Origin: Anastatus disparis
Lineage: Eukaryota > Arthropoda > Insecta > Hymenoptera > Eupelmidae
Direction: 5' to 3'
Length of the DNA: 64,000 nucleotides
Assembly: GCA_017163975.1 (NCBI GenBank)
Contig: JAFFSR010000220.1
Span: 19,114,001-19,178,000 of the forward strand
The position numbers were made by a program, and so were the translations under genes. Positions 53,826-64,000 of this stretch are shown here, one piece after another (the first letter of the stretch is position 1; every line of letters begins with the position of its first letter). The notes under the pieces are model-generated. The model saw only the letters and a program-made list of their open reading frames with translations, was not told the DNA's origin and made no database searches.

Positions 53826-56079
53826 GGTGACGATAATGCTGACAGGATTGAAAATTAATTTTTGGTATGTGAATTATGTCTGGAATTATGGACATTTAAA
53901 ATTGTATAACTGTACCTCGATGATAATTTTTAGAATTTTTATTTTCGAGCTCTTATTAATTGGTTACGTTTTGTTATTATCTAAGGATAATGGTAAATTG
54001 ATATAGGGATTCGTTAATTGCAATTTGCATGGAGAATTTTAGTTTATTACGAGCTTGAACAATTATAAATTCTTTATGCTTGGAAAGTAAATAATCGAAA
54101 TTTTCTAGAATGATTATTAAATTTCACAGCGAAGGAATTTTTAAATATTTTTAAAATATAAATCCGTTAATGATATTTTTTGAGCTATATCAAATTAAAA
54201 CTTTATGTTCATTTTTTATAAATATTATCATACCATAAATCTCAAAATCAAAATGTCCTTACTGTACACTTGACAAATATGCACTCTCGAAGAATGTTTA
54301 AAAATCCCACGACCTTATTAGATATTTTCACTGATTGGCATAATTCTTATTAGAAAATTCCAGAAAACCATTCCACGCGAATTAACGTCCACAGAGAATA
54401 GCCATAAAAGTCTTTGTAATACTTAAAGCAAACTTAAATACACAAAAGCTCTTAAATCTAATATTATCTAGTATCCCTTGTTATCTAATCTATCCCACTA
54501 TGTACCGATGGATCGTTAATTTTTCAAATTCAATTAAGAAATTAACATACGTTAGCTCCAACCCATAATCATTTTATCTAGGTTGTTTGATTTTCTCATC
54601 TCTCATGCCATTGTTATAAAATCTCATTCCTCCCTGCCAAAGTCAATCCTTGCCCGCAAGGCGCATCAAAAGTCGTGCGGATATTGATACAAAGTCCCGT
54701 TTCTTGTGACTTTGGTAATACGACAAACGTTTAGCAACGGATCAATTATAATCCTTTTTCTTAAGCTATATAGCGACTTCCGTTATATCGACACACATAT
54801 ACATGTATACACAGAGAGAGAGAAGAGTTGGAGGGATAAAAGATATAAGAAAGAGAAAGATCGTGCCAAGAGGCAAACTTTAACGAACCACCTAATCGTC
54901 CGTGACAAAGTCACGTTTTTCAAGGTCACTCTACAAACTCTCTTTTGGACTTTGGTGTATATATGTGAGATACCGCAAGGAGGAGAGGATATTTTGTTGG
55001 ATGGTAAACGGGATCGTGTATACATGTATATATATAAACGATGAGAGAAAATAATATCGATAGTGGAAGATCTTCCTTTATGAAGTTTATATATAGGTAA
55101 AAGCTTTTAATGCCTTTAGATCGCGTTATGTGTATATGTACACGGGCAATGTTTATAATGACGCGACTTAGATTATCAGCACGATGTGCCAATTAGCGTC
55201 AGTATTGGAACGATAAACTTATGGTTTTCATAACGGCTTGTGTATAGACGAGTTAAAGAGAGAGGGGGAAAGATAGCTTGAGAGATTGGTTAGAATTTTG
55301 AGATCCGCTAATTTGGGTTTTAAACAAACATTGTCTTATGTACATACACATATTTATCATTTGATATGTTTATTGTTAAAAGTTTCATATTTTTAAAAGT
55401 TCTGTATTTTTTAAAGGAATTTCTAATTGTTTTTTTATTCAAATAAATTTTTTTAATAATTGAATTTTTTTCTAATTGCCATATATTTAATTAATCAAAT
55501 ACAAGAAGAATTTTCGTTGAAAATAAAAAAATTTTTTTTTAATTTTCTCATTCTTAACAAATTGTGTTACACTCCAATTTACTTTTCTTAATTATTTTTA
55601 TTGTTGCACAATATATATTCACAAATGTTTTTTTACTGTGAAATAAAATTCAAAGATTCAAAAATAGATTTTTAACCGTAGATATTTTCAATAACAAAAG
55701 AATAAAACAAAGAACCGGCAAAACCTCGTATATACTTTTCTGCAATTTAAAAACGTACCTTTAAAATTCAATTTGAAACAAAAAAAGAATAAAAAACAAA
55801 AAAAAAAAGCTCTACTGTTTTTACATAAGCAATACAGTACTTGAAAAATAAACGTTTTCAAACTGCCGAAGCATATACATATATACTTTCATTTCCATAG
55901 TTCATCATTCAAGTTTCTGCGTGCGTTTTAAACTTTGTATGAAGAAAGAAAAAAAAAAGCAAAAAAAAAAATTCTATTTTCTTGAGCGCAATGGAAAGGA
56001 GAGAAGAAGAAGATCGTCGACGACAGAATAAATTTTCAAGCTCGCCTTTCTCTCTTATTCTCTTACTTATATACATGAC

Positions 56080-56114
56080 TACTGTTGCTGCTGTTACTAC
56101 TACTACTACTACTT
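56080..56114. repeat. (TAC)n repeat with TGC variants
   Basis: actgttgctgctgttactac followed by more tac units. It is similar in kind to the AGT repeat at 42249 but on the opposite strand. A chance ORF across it gives a Thr/Ala run. Confidence 0.85.
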
Positions 56115-56321
56115 GCTTACGAAGCTTAAACGGCCCACGACTAACGTGGGACTTTTCGCACCGGCCAAACCACTTATATATACCAGTCTATACAAGCAAG
56201 CCAACCCAACTTTAGCTTTGCCGAGTTTATATTTAAGACCGGTAGTCGCTTGTTTATATGCACTCTCAGAGCGAGAGAGAGAAAAAGACTCACGCTTAAA
56301 AGGCCCTATACCTATGCCTTA

Positions 56322-56341
56322 CATATATATATATATATATA
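56322..56341. repeat. (AT)10 microsatellite
   Basis: A short AT run in one of the GC-richer cores. Comparable short AT runs occur at 21899-21911, 40514-40526, 39472-39482 and 63453-63462. Confidence 0.85.
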
Positions 56342-56724
56342 CGTATATTTTTGCACAAGGAAGAAAAAAAAAAAGAAAGAGAAAACTTAGACTGGCATGA
56401 CGAGGCTGCTTTAAAAACTCTGGCCTTACGATTATCGTTATGCATCAATCTTAATCTTACTATTGGCCTTCTTGCTTTTATTTTTATTTTATTTTTTTTA
56501 TTTTTCAGTCTCTTGTTTGACCTTTGGTTGGTTGTTTGTATTTTGAGATTGTATTGTTGAAATGTTAATTGTCAAATGTTACTGCTATTTGAATTTGCTG
56601 TATTGAAACATTTTATGATTTGTCACATGATAATTATGATTTAATTTAATGAAATGACATTGAATTTATAGAAGTGTACATTGAATATATTTTAATTTCT
56701 AGTGATATTCATTGATTAACTCTT

Positions 56725-56787
56725 TAACTACGGTGACGAAGATTTTCATATGAAGTTACCATATAAAAATCTTCGTTACGATAGTTA
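56725..56787. repeat. 63-nt imperfect hairpin, precursor-microRNA-like size
   Basis: The left arm 56725-56752 and right arm 56760-56787 pair at 24 of 28 positions around a 7-nt loop. The longest uninterrupted stem is acgaagatttt with its complement. Size and stem length are in the range of small RNA hairpins, but I do not recognise a known microRNA seed. It may instead be a short MITE or chance; the flanks are AT-rich. Confidence 0.5.
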
Positions 56788-59700
56788 GAACTTTGATTAA
56801 CTTATAGTATTATAAAATTTATTAATGATCAATTCTTCAAATAGATTTTATTAATTTTTTGAATAATCAAAATAATTTTACAAAGATTTTATTATTATTA
56901 AAGTATAATTTGACCTTTTTATGTATTTTTAAATGTAGGAAATTTTCAATTTTATAAAATGAAATTTTTATGAACGTTAATTCTAAATTTGAAAATTTGA
57001 TCATTTAGAATTTTAAAGTTGAACCTTAATTGACAATTAAAAGATTAAAATATATAATAAATTAAAATGTCAAAGTAAAATAAAAATGTGCATTTCCGCT
57101 TTCTATTTAAAATAATGTATAGAATACTTTAATTATAAAGTTATGTTACTTATTATTCAATATTTTTTATTTCCGTTTAAAACATTCAATATACCTGGCA
57201 AAAAAATACTCTCTCATCACTTGCCATCCTTCAAAAAGGCTAAACAGTACTTTAACATTTTAAACATATATTTTTTTCCTATCTCACAACTGTCTGCATC
57301 TGATCCATCAACTTTTAGTTCGACGCGTGCCTTCATTATACATACGTGCATACATAGACACATTCATATATTTATATGTATGTATGTACGTATACGCATT
57401 GCACCCGCTTGAATACGCATAGGACGTGTTGGGCATATCTAAAAACTAACCAGCATAAACGATATAGCAGGTTTAAATCAGTATTCGCGATGTAGATGCG
57501 CAATGAAAAACATAGAGCGTTGAAAACTTCAACTTGATAGCGTAATCCACTCTGTATACGTGTGTATATACGTGTGAGTTACTAAAGGGTATGTAGGCAA
57601 AGGCTGGTTATATATTCCTTTGTACGATATTTCTATCTCACGCTCTTCCGCCATTTTTTTTTTCACGCTCCTGTGTTTCCGAGGTATTTTACAAGTGCCA
57701 CCTCATTATGAAAGCCCAAGCGCTATATACTTTTATATTATACTTTTGCTTCTGGCCAACCAGCCTTTTCATATGTATATGTATACATGCACACAGAAAA
57801 GAGAGGCTTCAACACCAAGAGATTCATCGAGGAGAAAAAAAAAATGAAAAAATAGCGCTCGTGCGCGCGCGCATACAATTTTGCATATTTTTACACTTGC
57901 ATATTCGAGAGAGAGAGAAAGATGGATAATTTTAATATTGCGCGTAATTGAGCGTTGAATTTTGATTGGTGAATTAAAATGTTTAACACCTTTTGTTAAA
58001 AATATATTCCGGGAGATATTCAAAAGGATTATTTTAATATACACGTATATGGAATAAGTAAATTTTCACGTATTCAATGCAAACTGATAGGTGTATCATG
58101 AATGCAAAAGATTTTTTTAATTCTATAGAATTTTTTTTAAAATGCTTAGTTTCCAGCAAAAAATTTCATGAAATCTTGTTGAAAAACAAGATAGAAATTA
58201 TCTTTTTTTTTGTTTATAAATAAAAATTCATTTGGTGTATTTAAAAGATATGAAGTTGAATAATTTTTATTTTGCAAAATAATTAAACTAACAAAACTTT
58301 TAATTAAAAAAATTAGTAAAGAAGAAAACATTTAAAAAAAATTTTTTAGTTTGTTCGTTAAATAAAGTTTTAAATTTTATTTTTCTTATTACGCTTAACT
58401 TAATTTTCCAAAATCATCATTTCCCTGAAGTACAAAAATTAATTAAAAGTTTTTAGTTAAGACATTTAAAAGAGAAACCAAATTACAAGCACTTGAAAAT
58501 TCATTAATGCAGATGACAAACGGTTACAATACTGCGAGTCCGTTAATTGTAACGATTCAAAAGGTAATATCACCCAAGAAGAATCTTATCTCGAACCATC
58601 TGAAAAATTCTTATTAAGTCGTCATTGAAAAGTCGAAAAAAAGTACATGATAAAGAAAAAAAAAGAAGTCGCTAAGGGCAGTATTCATCTTGTCCGTTTA
58701 AAATTTTCAAGAAAAAGTTATAAATAGTTGAAAAAAAAAAAATGAATCTTTAATATCTTTTCAAGTCTCTATTCGTGCGTTGATTGCAAGAGTCCCCAAA
58801 GCCGGTTGAGGATTTAAACCCAAGCATATCGCTAATTATAATTTGACGTTTTAAGCTTGCTCATTCAGCGGCCCTTTTTAAACTCCATTCTTATATATTT
58901 TCTACTTTATCGTTTTATTCCTACTTCTTCCCTCTTTATTTTTTTTTCTTCTCTTTATTGTTGTCCAAGAGAGACTACTTGGCTAAGAGTTTCTCGCGCG
59001 TTTCTAAAATGCCAAAGAACTCGTGAAATTAACGAACTTAAATACGATTTTATATTGTGTATACATGTATATAAAGTCAAGAAAAACTAAAGAGAGAGAA
59101 ATATCATAGCGGTGGATATCAAACGATGCCTTTTTAACTTATTTCTCCTGTATTTTCTTCCTACTGCTTTTATACACCATGCGAATGATTAGCGGTGCAC
59201 GCATTTAAAATTATGTCTAGCATTAAAAACGTGAATAAAAAAAAAAAGAAAATATTATACAAAGTCGAGTCAATGAGTGAGCTACGTTAATTGGACAGAA
59301 AACGTAATAAAGTAGATTATGGCTTTAATTTTAATTTTTAAACTATTCTTTAAGAAAATTCTAGTTAATTTAACATTTTATACCATAAATTTGTTATTTA
59401 TAAGATAAAGAAGATTAAAAACAGAAAAAGGAGACGTTTTATTTCCGAATATAATAAACTTTTACACTTCACAAGTTAATATTAATACTCGAAAAAATAT
59501 TGTTGATAATAATCCCGTATGATAACTTAATTCTTTTCTAAATATTAAAGTCGTACTACATTATTCATATTAGCGCGCGTATGATAAATTCAATACGAGA
59601 AGAAGAGGTAATCTATATTTATAAACTTTAGAAATGCAATGCCATAATGTAAGTGCCTTCAACTACTTGCATCCGCCTTGTAATTTCTTTTTTTTTTTCA

Positions 59701-59874
59701 ACCCCAGCTTTATAGTGTACATTCAGATTTAAAGTTTAATATGTCTAATAAATAATTCCTAAGCGCACCACGTGCTTTGATAAGCAGTTTTCTCCTTTAA
59801 AACTCGTATGTTAGTATTATAATTACATTTTTGTGTTACCCGTTTACGTGATTAAGTTCTGCTTCAGATATTTT

Positions 59875-60017
59875 ATGAATGTTTTTTTTATTATTTTCTT
59901 TTTTTTTTGCATCACTTCTAGTTACTTTAAATATAGTATAAATCAAGACTTTGTGTCTAAGGAAGCTTGTAATCTGGATATAGATGTATTTATATCCGTA
60001 ACGAATCCAGGAACAAT
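59875..60017 (+). CDS. Candidate coding exon beside the secreted-protein gene
   Basis: There are two readings of one open frame. (a) An internal exon 59922-60017 (96 bp), preceded by a long pyrimidine tract ending ttctag and followed by a strong donor, gtatgt at 60018. (b) A first exon from the ATG at 59875, whose start MNVFFIIFFFF then CITSS would be a signal peptide. The frame carries NQDFVSKEACNLDIDVFISV followed by NPGT, and is less compositionally biased than most chance frames here. The stretch DVFISV..NPG resembles the opening strand of Tudor domains, but this is weak pattern recognition. No convincing partner exon was found up- or downstream. A 42-bp intron to 60059 would keep the frame but is unusually short. 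It could be a chance frame, an orphan exon or a broken gene. Confidence 0.25.
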
Positions 60018-60074
60018 GTATGTTATTAAAAAAAAAAGTCATTTTTTTTTTTCTTTAAGTGGAGTAAAAAATAT

Positions 60075-60124
60075 TTTATTTTTATTTAATATTTAAAACT
60101 TAAAATTATAATTTAGGATTTATT
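60075..60124 (-). terminator. Poly(A) signals of the secreted-protein gene
   Basis: On the minus strand, three AATAAA hexamers follow the stop codon: 60124-60119, 60086-60081 and 60080-60075. They lie about 80-130 nt past the TAA at 60204-60202, a normal 3' UTR length. The tandem pair at 60086-60075 is the better candidate. The AT-rich setting lowers the weight of each one. Confidence 0.45.
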
Positions 60125-60201
60125 ATTAAATTGAATTTTAATTATTAATATTGTTATGCAATATTATAATTTAGGAAATCAATAATTGAACTAATTATGT
60201 A

Positions 60202-61225
60202 TTACAAAACTATTACATCACTAGGTTCGGTGCTTGTAGTTGTAACAACATTTTTACACACGTGTGGCTTAATTCTTTCCTAAAAACATTCATTTTTATA
60301 TTATATATTATCAAATAATATGATAGTCAATGTAAAAAAAATTAATACAAACCTCGCAATTTTTTTGATATTTTTCAGAATTTTCCTTAAGATTTGGAGA
60401 TTGCTCAACTATTTTAGAACAATGATCTTCGTATGTTTCACAAGTTATATGAGACTGTTAAAAAATAAAAAATTCTTAATAATTATTCATCATTAGATTA
60501 ATCAAATATAGCGTCAAATATTTCACAAACCTTTTTTAGAAAGCTATGAAGCTTTGAAGCAGACATCACCTGCAGTCAGAAACCAACATATAATTATAAA
60601 TTAAAAATCAAACATATTTTATTTACAAATTTTAAATATACAGACCATCAGAGCAGCTACTTTTAATCGTTTCGTGTTTATTTTAGGTAATTTAAAAATG
60701 TTCTGAAATATTATAATATAATTTTTTACATTTTGTTAATATATTGCAATGATAATATTATGTAATATAAACCAAGCAAATGTTTCAATATCTAATCACA
60801 TATTCATGTGATTAATAATCAGTGATTCGAGAAATAGTTAAAAATAATTAGATAATTTATCTAAATATCAATAGTATTATTGATATCTGTATTATTAATA
60901 TTAATAATATATGATAATTAACAATTTGCCGTGTAACCATGATTAACATTAACATTCATAAATTATGAACTTTAAATCTACATAAGAATATTAAATAAAG
61001 TAAGAAGAAATTTATAATAAAATAAAGATAACACTAATAAATAAATAGACACATGAATTATCAAATTATAAACTTCAATCTATAATCATTTTTACACATA
61101 TGTAGCACGATACTTTGAAATTATATGATTTAAATATTCACTTTATTTAATGGGGATGCAAGGGTAGATTGCATCACGCAAACAAAGAAAAACAATAAAA
61201 CTAATATCACAATAGTACGAGTCAT
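60202..61225 (-). CDS. Five-exon gene for a small secreted four-cysteine protein
   Basis: Spliced model on the minus strand: exon 1 61225-61142 (28 codons), exon 2 60702-60646 (19), exon 3 60569-60531 (13), exon 4 60454-60353 (34), exon 5 60279-60202 (25 plus TAA). Introns are 439, 76, 76 and 73 bp. Every intron begins GT (gtgaat, gtctgt, gtttgt, gtttgt), ends AG after a T-rich or pyrimidine-rich stretch (tttcag, ctgcag, aacag, tttttag) and is in phase 0, so the frame stays open for 119 residues. Residues 1-23 are a textbook signal peptide: MTRT, then a long I/V/L/F core, then a likely cut after STLA. The mature chain of about 95 residues is Lys-rich at first. Its four Cys have spacing C-x6-C-x20-C-x8-C, and the tail is Thr/Ser-rich and ends VIVL. 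I do not recognise the family. It could be any small extracellular peptide (carrier-like, immune, glandular or venom-type); no function can be assigned. Exon 3 (39 bp) and the exon 1 donor are the least certain parts. It may be nested in an intron of a larger gene. Confidence 0.75.
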
Positions 61226-61290
61226 TTTATATTATATACAAAATGACAAAGAGATTGTTCAAAATTTAACAAAAGTATGGAAATATAAAA
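61226..61290 (-). promoter_or_regulatory. Probable core promoter of the secreted-protein gene
   Basis: Upstream of the ATG at 61225 the minus strand reads a TATA-like tttatattt at 61278-61290 and a second TATA-rich run directly before the ATG (61226-61239). The distal one would allow a short 5' leader of roughly 25-35 nt, normal for insect genes of this size. The whole area is AT-rich, so TATA-like strings are expected by chance. No initiator or downstream element is convincing. Confidence 0.25.
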
Positions 61291-64000
61291 TTTACTTAAA
61301 AAATCAAAACAAAATCATATTTTACGTATTTCTAGAAACATTTTATTGGTTACGTGACTGATATGGATATTAATTTTTATCATTATCGTTTTAAGTACGT
61401 ATGTTACTTTCAAATATATAAAAACAAATTTTAACAAATTTGAAAAATATGTATTATATATTATTCATTGGATTCAACTACTTATTTAATAAGTTTAACA
61501 ATTAACACTCATTAATTAATAATTATCTTATTTATTACAAATTTCCAAATTTATATATATTTTTTTAACCAAAAATAACCATTATTTACTTTATCGTTTG
61601 TAACGGAAAGCAAAAGATTGCTAAATTATTGCAGTATCGTTTTTCTTAAATTTCGTTCCACACATCAAAAGCACTTTTCTTCCCCGTCACTTTCACTCTT
61701 ATTTCGTTACACTCAATCTTCATCAAATCTCATCTTTTAACCCCCTTTTCTTCAACTCTTATCCTTAATTTCTCATCCTCCCCTCGGAGAAAAAAAAGAA
61801 TCTTCCTTTGTCTTTGATTGACTATAGTCAATTATAAATGAAACCTTCATCCAATCCTTTTAGCGCAAAAAGTATATACACACAAAAGCACACGTATATA
61901 CAGTTTGAAAATAGAATTGAGTAAATTCTCAATTTGTATCACACCTGCGGATGCACGCGACATTACATGTATAATGTACCAGAATAGGTAGCAGCTGTCG
62001 AAAGTGGAAACCATTTATGGTTTAATGTTTGATTGTCAGATAAAAATAAAAGTTCTCTTTTTTTGTTCATTCTTTTGTATTTACTATATAAGCTTATGGT
62101 AAGTACATTTTTGGCGACATTATACTTTTGTCATTAAAATAATTGACCGACTGTCGACGCTGCTACCGTTTCTTTTTCTCCTTTTTTTGTGTCACTTAAC
62201 ATTTTTTAAACACACTTTCGGATGCCTGCCGGGGACAGCATGTAATTTGATCTGTTTACAAATTAAATGCTTTCTTTTGCTTTTTTTTTTTAAATAACTA
62301 ATTGCCAGAATTGTATAATGAATTTTTTATATACTTCTGTAACTACTAATTATTTTTGAAAATTAGTTAAAGGAAAGGATTTTTTTTTATGTCAATGTTA
62401 ATATGCATAACCAATATTACTAATGAAAGAAAAAAATGAATGTAAGAGAAACTTTTGCCAAACAAATTAGATTGAATAAATAATAAAAACTTAAAGAACC
62501 TAAAAACACAGCCACAGTGATTTCAATGTTATCTGCAACGGAAAATTAGATATGTTATTTTTTTAAAAACTGTAGAACACGACCCATGGCAGACATGGCC
62601 GTGAAAGTATCGTTTGTTTAAAAAAAAAAAAGAAAAATATCGTCGGCATATCTAAAGTAAACGTGAAATAATGTAAAACGTGACATTAAAAATGCGCATA
62701 CATGCAATGCAATATAACACATCCGGCTTTACACCGGGTTTTATATAGAAAATTGTAAATTTAACTAAAAAACTTTCACCCATTGCACATCCTATCCATT
62801 GGGTGTATATGAGCAATTTCGTTAGCACGTGTATGTATATAACACATGTATATATTTACGCACACCGCACCCATTAATTTCGTGAGAGAAAAGCATTTGG
62901 AGAACCTACCCACATATACATATGGATACATATATATTATATACATGTACATCATTGTCATCATCATCTTCTTAATCGGCTCATAATGGCTATATCTACC
63001 TCTATGTATGAGTTACTCACAAATCTGTCATATATACACGCAGATCGATACAAGAATTGTATTTATTTTTATACTAATCTAGCATTAATCGCTGAACTAA
63101 AATATTATTTAGATGTCAAGATTTTTTTAAAGTTTGTATTTAATTTTTGGTATATCCTATAAGTTAATACAAAGTACAAAAAAGAACTATAATTAATTTT
63201 TAATTATCAATTTTATTTAAATTATTACATAAATCATTTATAGAACAATTTTCTATTTAATTAAAAAGAATGACCTTGAATTAATATTTAAGTATGAATC
63301 ATGTGATACCTTATAAGTAATAAATTCAACGAAGTAATATCCTTTCAAAAACTGCATTCTTATAGTATTTTGATAAATTTTGAATATATAAAAATGCTTG
63401 CATTTATTCAGAAACCAGTTCTGGTAAAGTAAAAGTAACTTTAAAAAATATATATATATATGAAATAATACATAAAAAGCTATGAATTTTAGCATATCGT
63501 ATAAACCATGATTATTTGATGTAAATCAGAAGCGGTGACCTCCCTTAACATTGAAACTTTTTACTATGCAATTACTTTTACAATATACCTCCGCTTAATC
63601 TCAAGATATAACATTTAAAGTTTAACACAAAACACGTAGGCGTCTATATACATATATCTATATAGGTGTATATATAACTATTAGAAAAGACAAACTCTTT
63701 TGCGTCAAAGAAAACAAAGTCACGCTTGCTCGTATAGTAAAAGTTTAGCTTCGCGCGAATTCCTTCACGTAAACCTGCCATGACTAAAACCATCCTTTTT
63801 CTTTTTTACTTCTAGTTCTTTTCTTTCTTTTTTTCATTCTTGCACCGTTCCCCTCTTGCACCTTTTCTCAGATATTACCGAGAAAACTACTACTTGGTTT
63901 TGTTACCGTACTATAAGTCAAGAGTATGTTGGTATATATGGTTATGGGTCTATAATGAGCCCACCTATATAACTTTTATATACATAAAGGATCTTGACAA
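61291..64000. other. Noncoding stretch upstream of the secreted-protein gene
   Basis: AT-rich to 61600, then cores near 61.9, 62.9 and 63.8 kb. The 61.67-61.79 kb segment is C-rich and pyrimidine-rich, and 62050-62240 is T/G-rich. A minus-strand frame (63495-63253) starts with a hydrophobic stretch and could hold an exon (see findings), but is unsupported. Confidence 0.5.

Larger units (their letters stand above)
53824..59874. other. Noncoding stretch with cores near 54.9, 56.1, 57.5, 58.9 and 59.7 kb
   Basis: Cores contain tatata strings, GA/CT tracts and the TAC repeat; spacers are AT-rich and hold the 56.7 kb hairpin. Several overlapping frames on both strands (54706-55192, 55982-56560, 57620-58044) reflect locally fewer stops. 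None shows a domain or convincing splice context. Confidence 0.55.

Noticed and set aside
1..64000. Integrated viral segment (for example a polydnavirus provirus) or organelle insertion
   Set aside because: No viral, mitochondrial or bacterial coding sequence was recognised on either strand.

Overview
Organism and setting. The window reads as insect nuclear DNA. It is strongly AT-rich, with long A and T runs, many (AT)n and (GA)n microsatellites, a tRNA-derived SINE family, small TTAA-flanked inverted-repeat elements, and one spliced gene with introns of about 75 bp. CpG is not depleted, which fits insects with little germline methylation, Hymenoptera for example. That placement is inference; no marker gene fixes the species. 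There is no operon structure and no prokaryotic or viral gene, and almost all open frames here are chance frames in low-complexity DNA.

Gene content. I support one protein-coding gene. It lies on the minus strand (61225 down to 60202) and has five small exons, all joined at phase 0. It encodes a secreted protein of about 119 residues with a clear signal peptide and four cysteines in the mature part. No exon is long enough to stand out as an open frame, so a simple ORF search misses it. A weaker plus-strand candidate exon (59875-60017) lies just past its 3' end. The rest looks like intergenic or large-intron DNA.

Mobile and repeat content. Four copies of one tRNA-Thr-like SINE lie at 4689-4890 (+), 7429-7550 (-, degraded), 32085-32260 (+) and 41455-41648 (-). 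A long foldback with nearly identical arms of about 180 bp is at 33043-33544, with a partial third arm copy and a further hairpin just downstream. TTAA-flanked terminal-inverted-repeat elements are at 29453-29626 and 44379-44882. A GC-rich hairpin with arms of about 80 bp is at 43831-43996, next to a cluster of perfect short palindromes at 43490-43641.

Large-scale pattern. By eye, the non-genic DNA is a chain of modules about 1.2-1.6 kb long. Each has a GC-richer, CpG-containing core, A/C-rich DNA with poly-A runs to its left and T/G-rich DNA with poly-T runs to its right. The skew then flips back in the AT-rich spacer before the next core. The pattern runs through most of the window and is stretched where the SINEs, foldbacks and the secreted-protein gene sit. 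This saw-tooth skew is the most unusual signal here.
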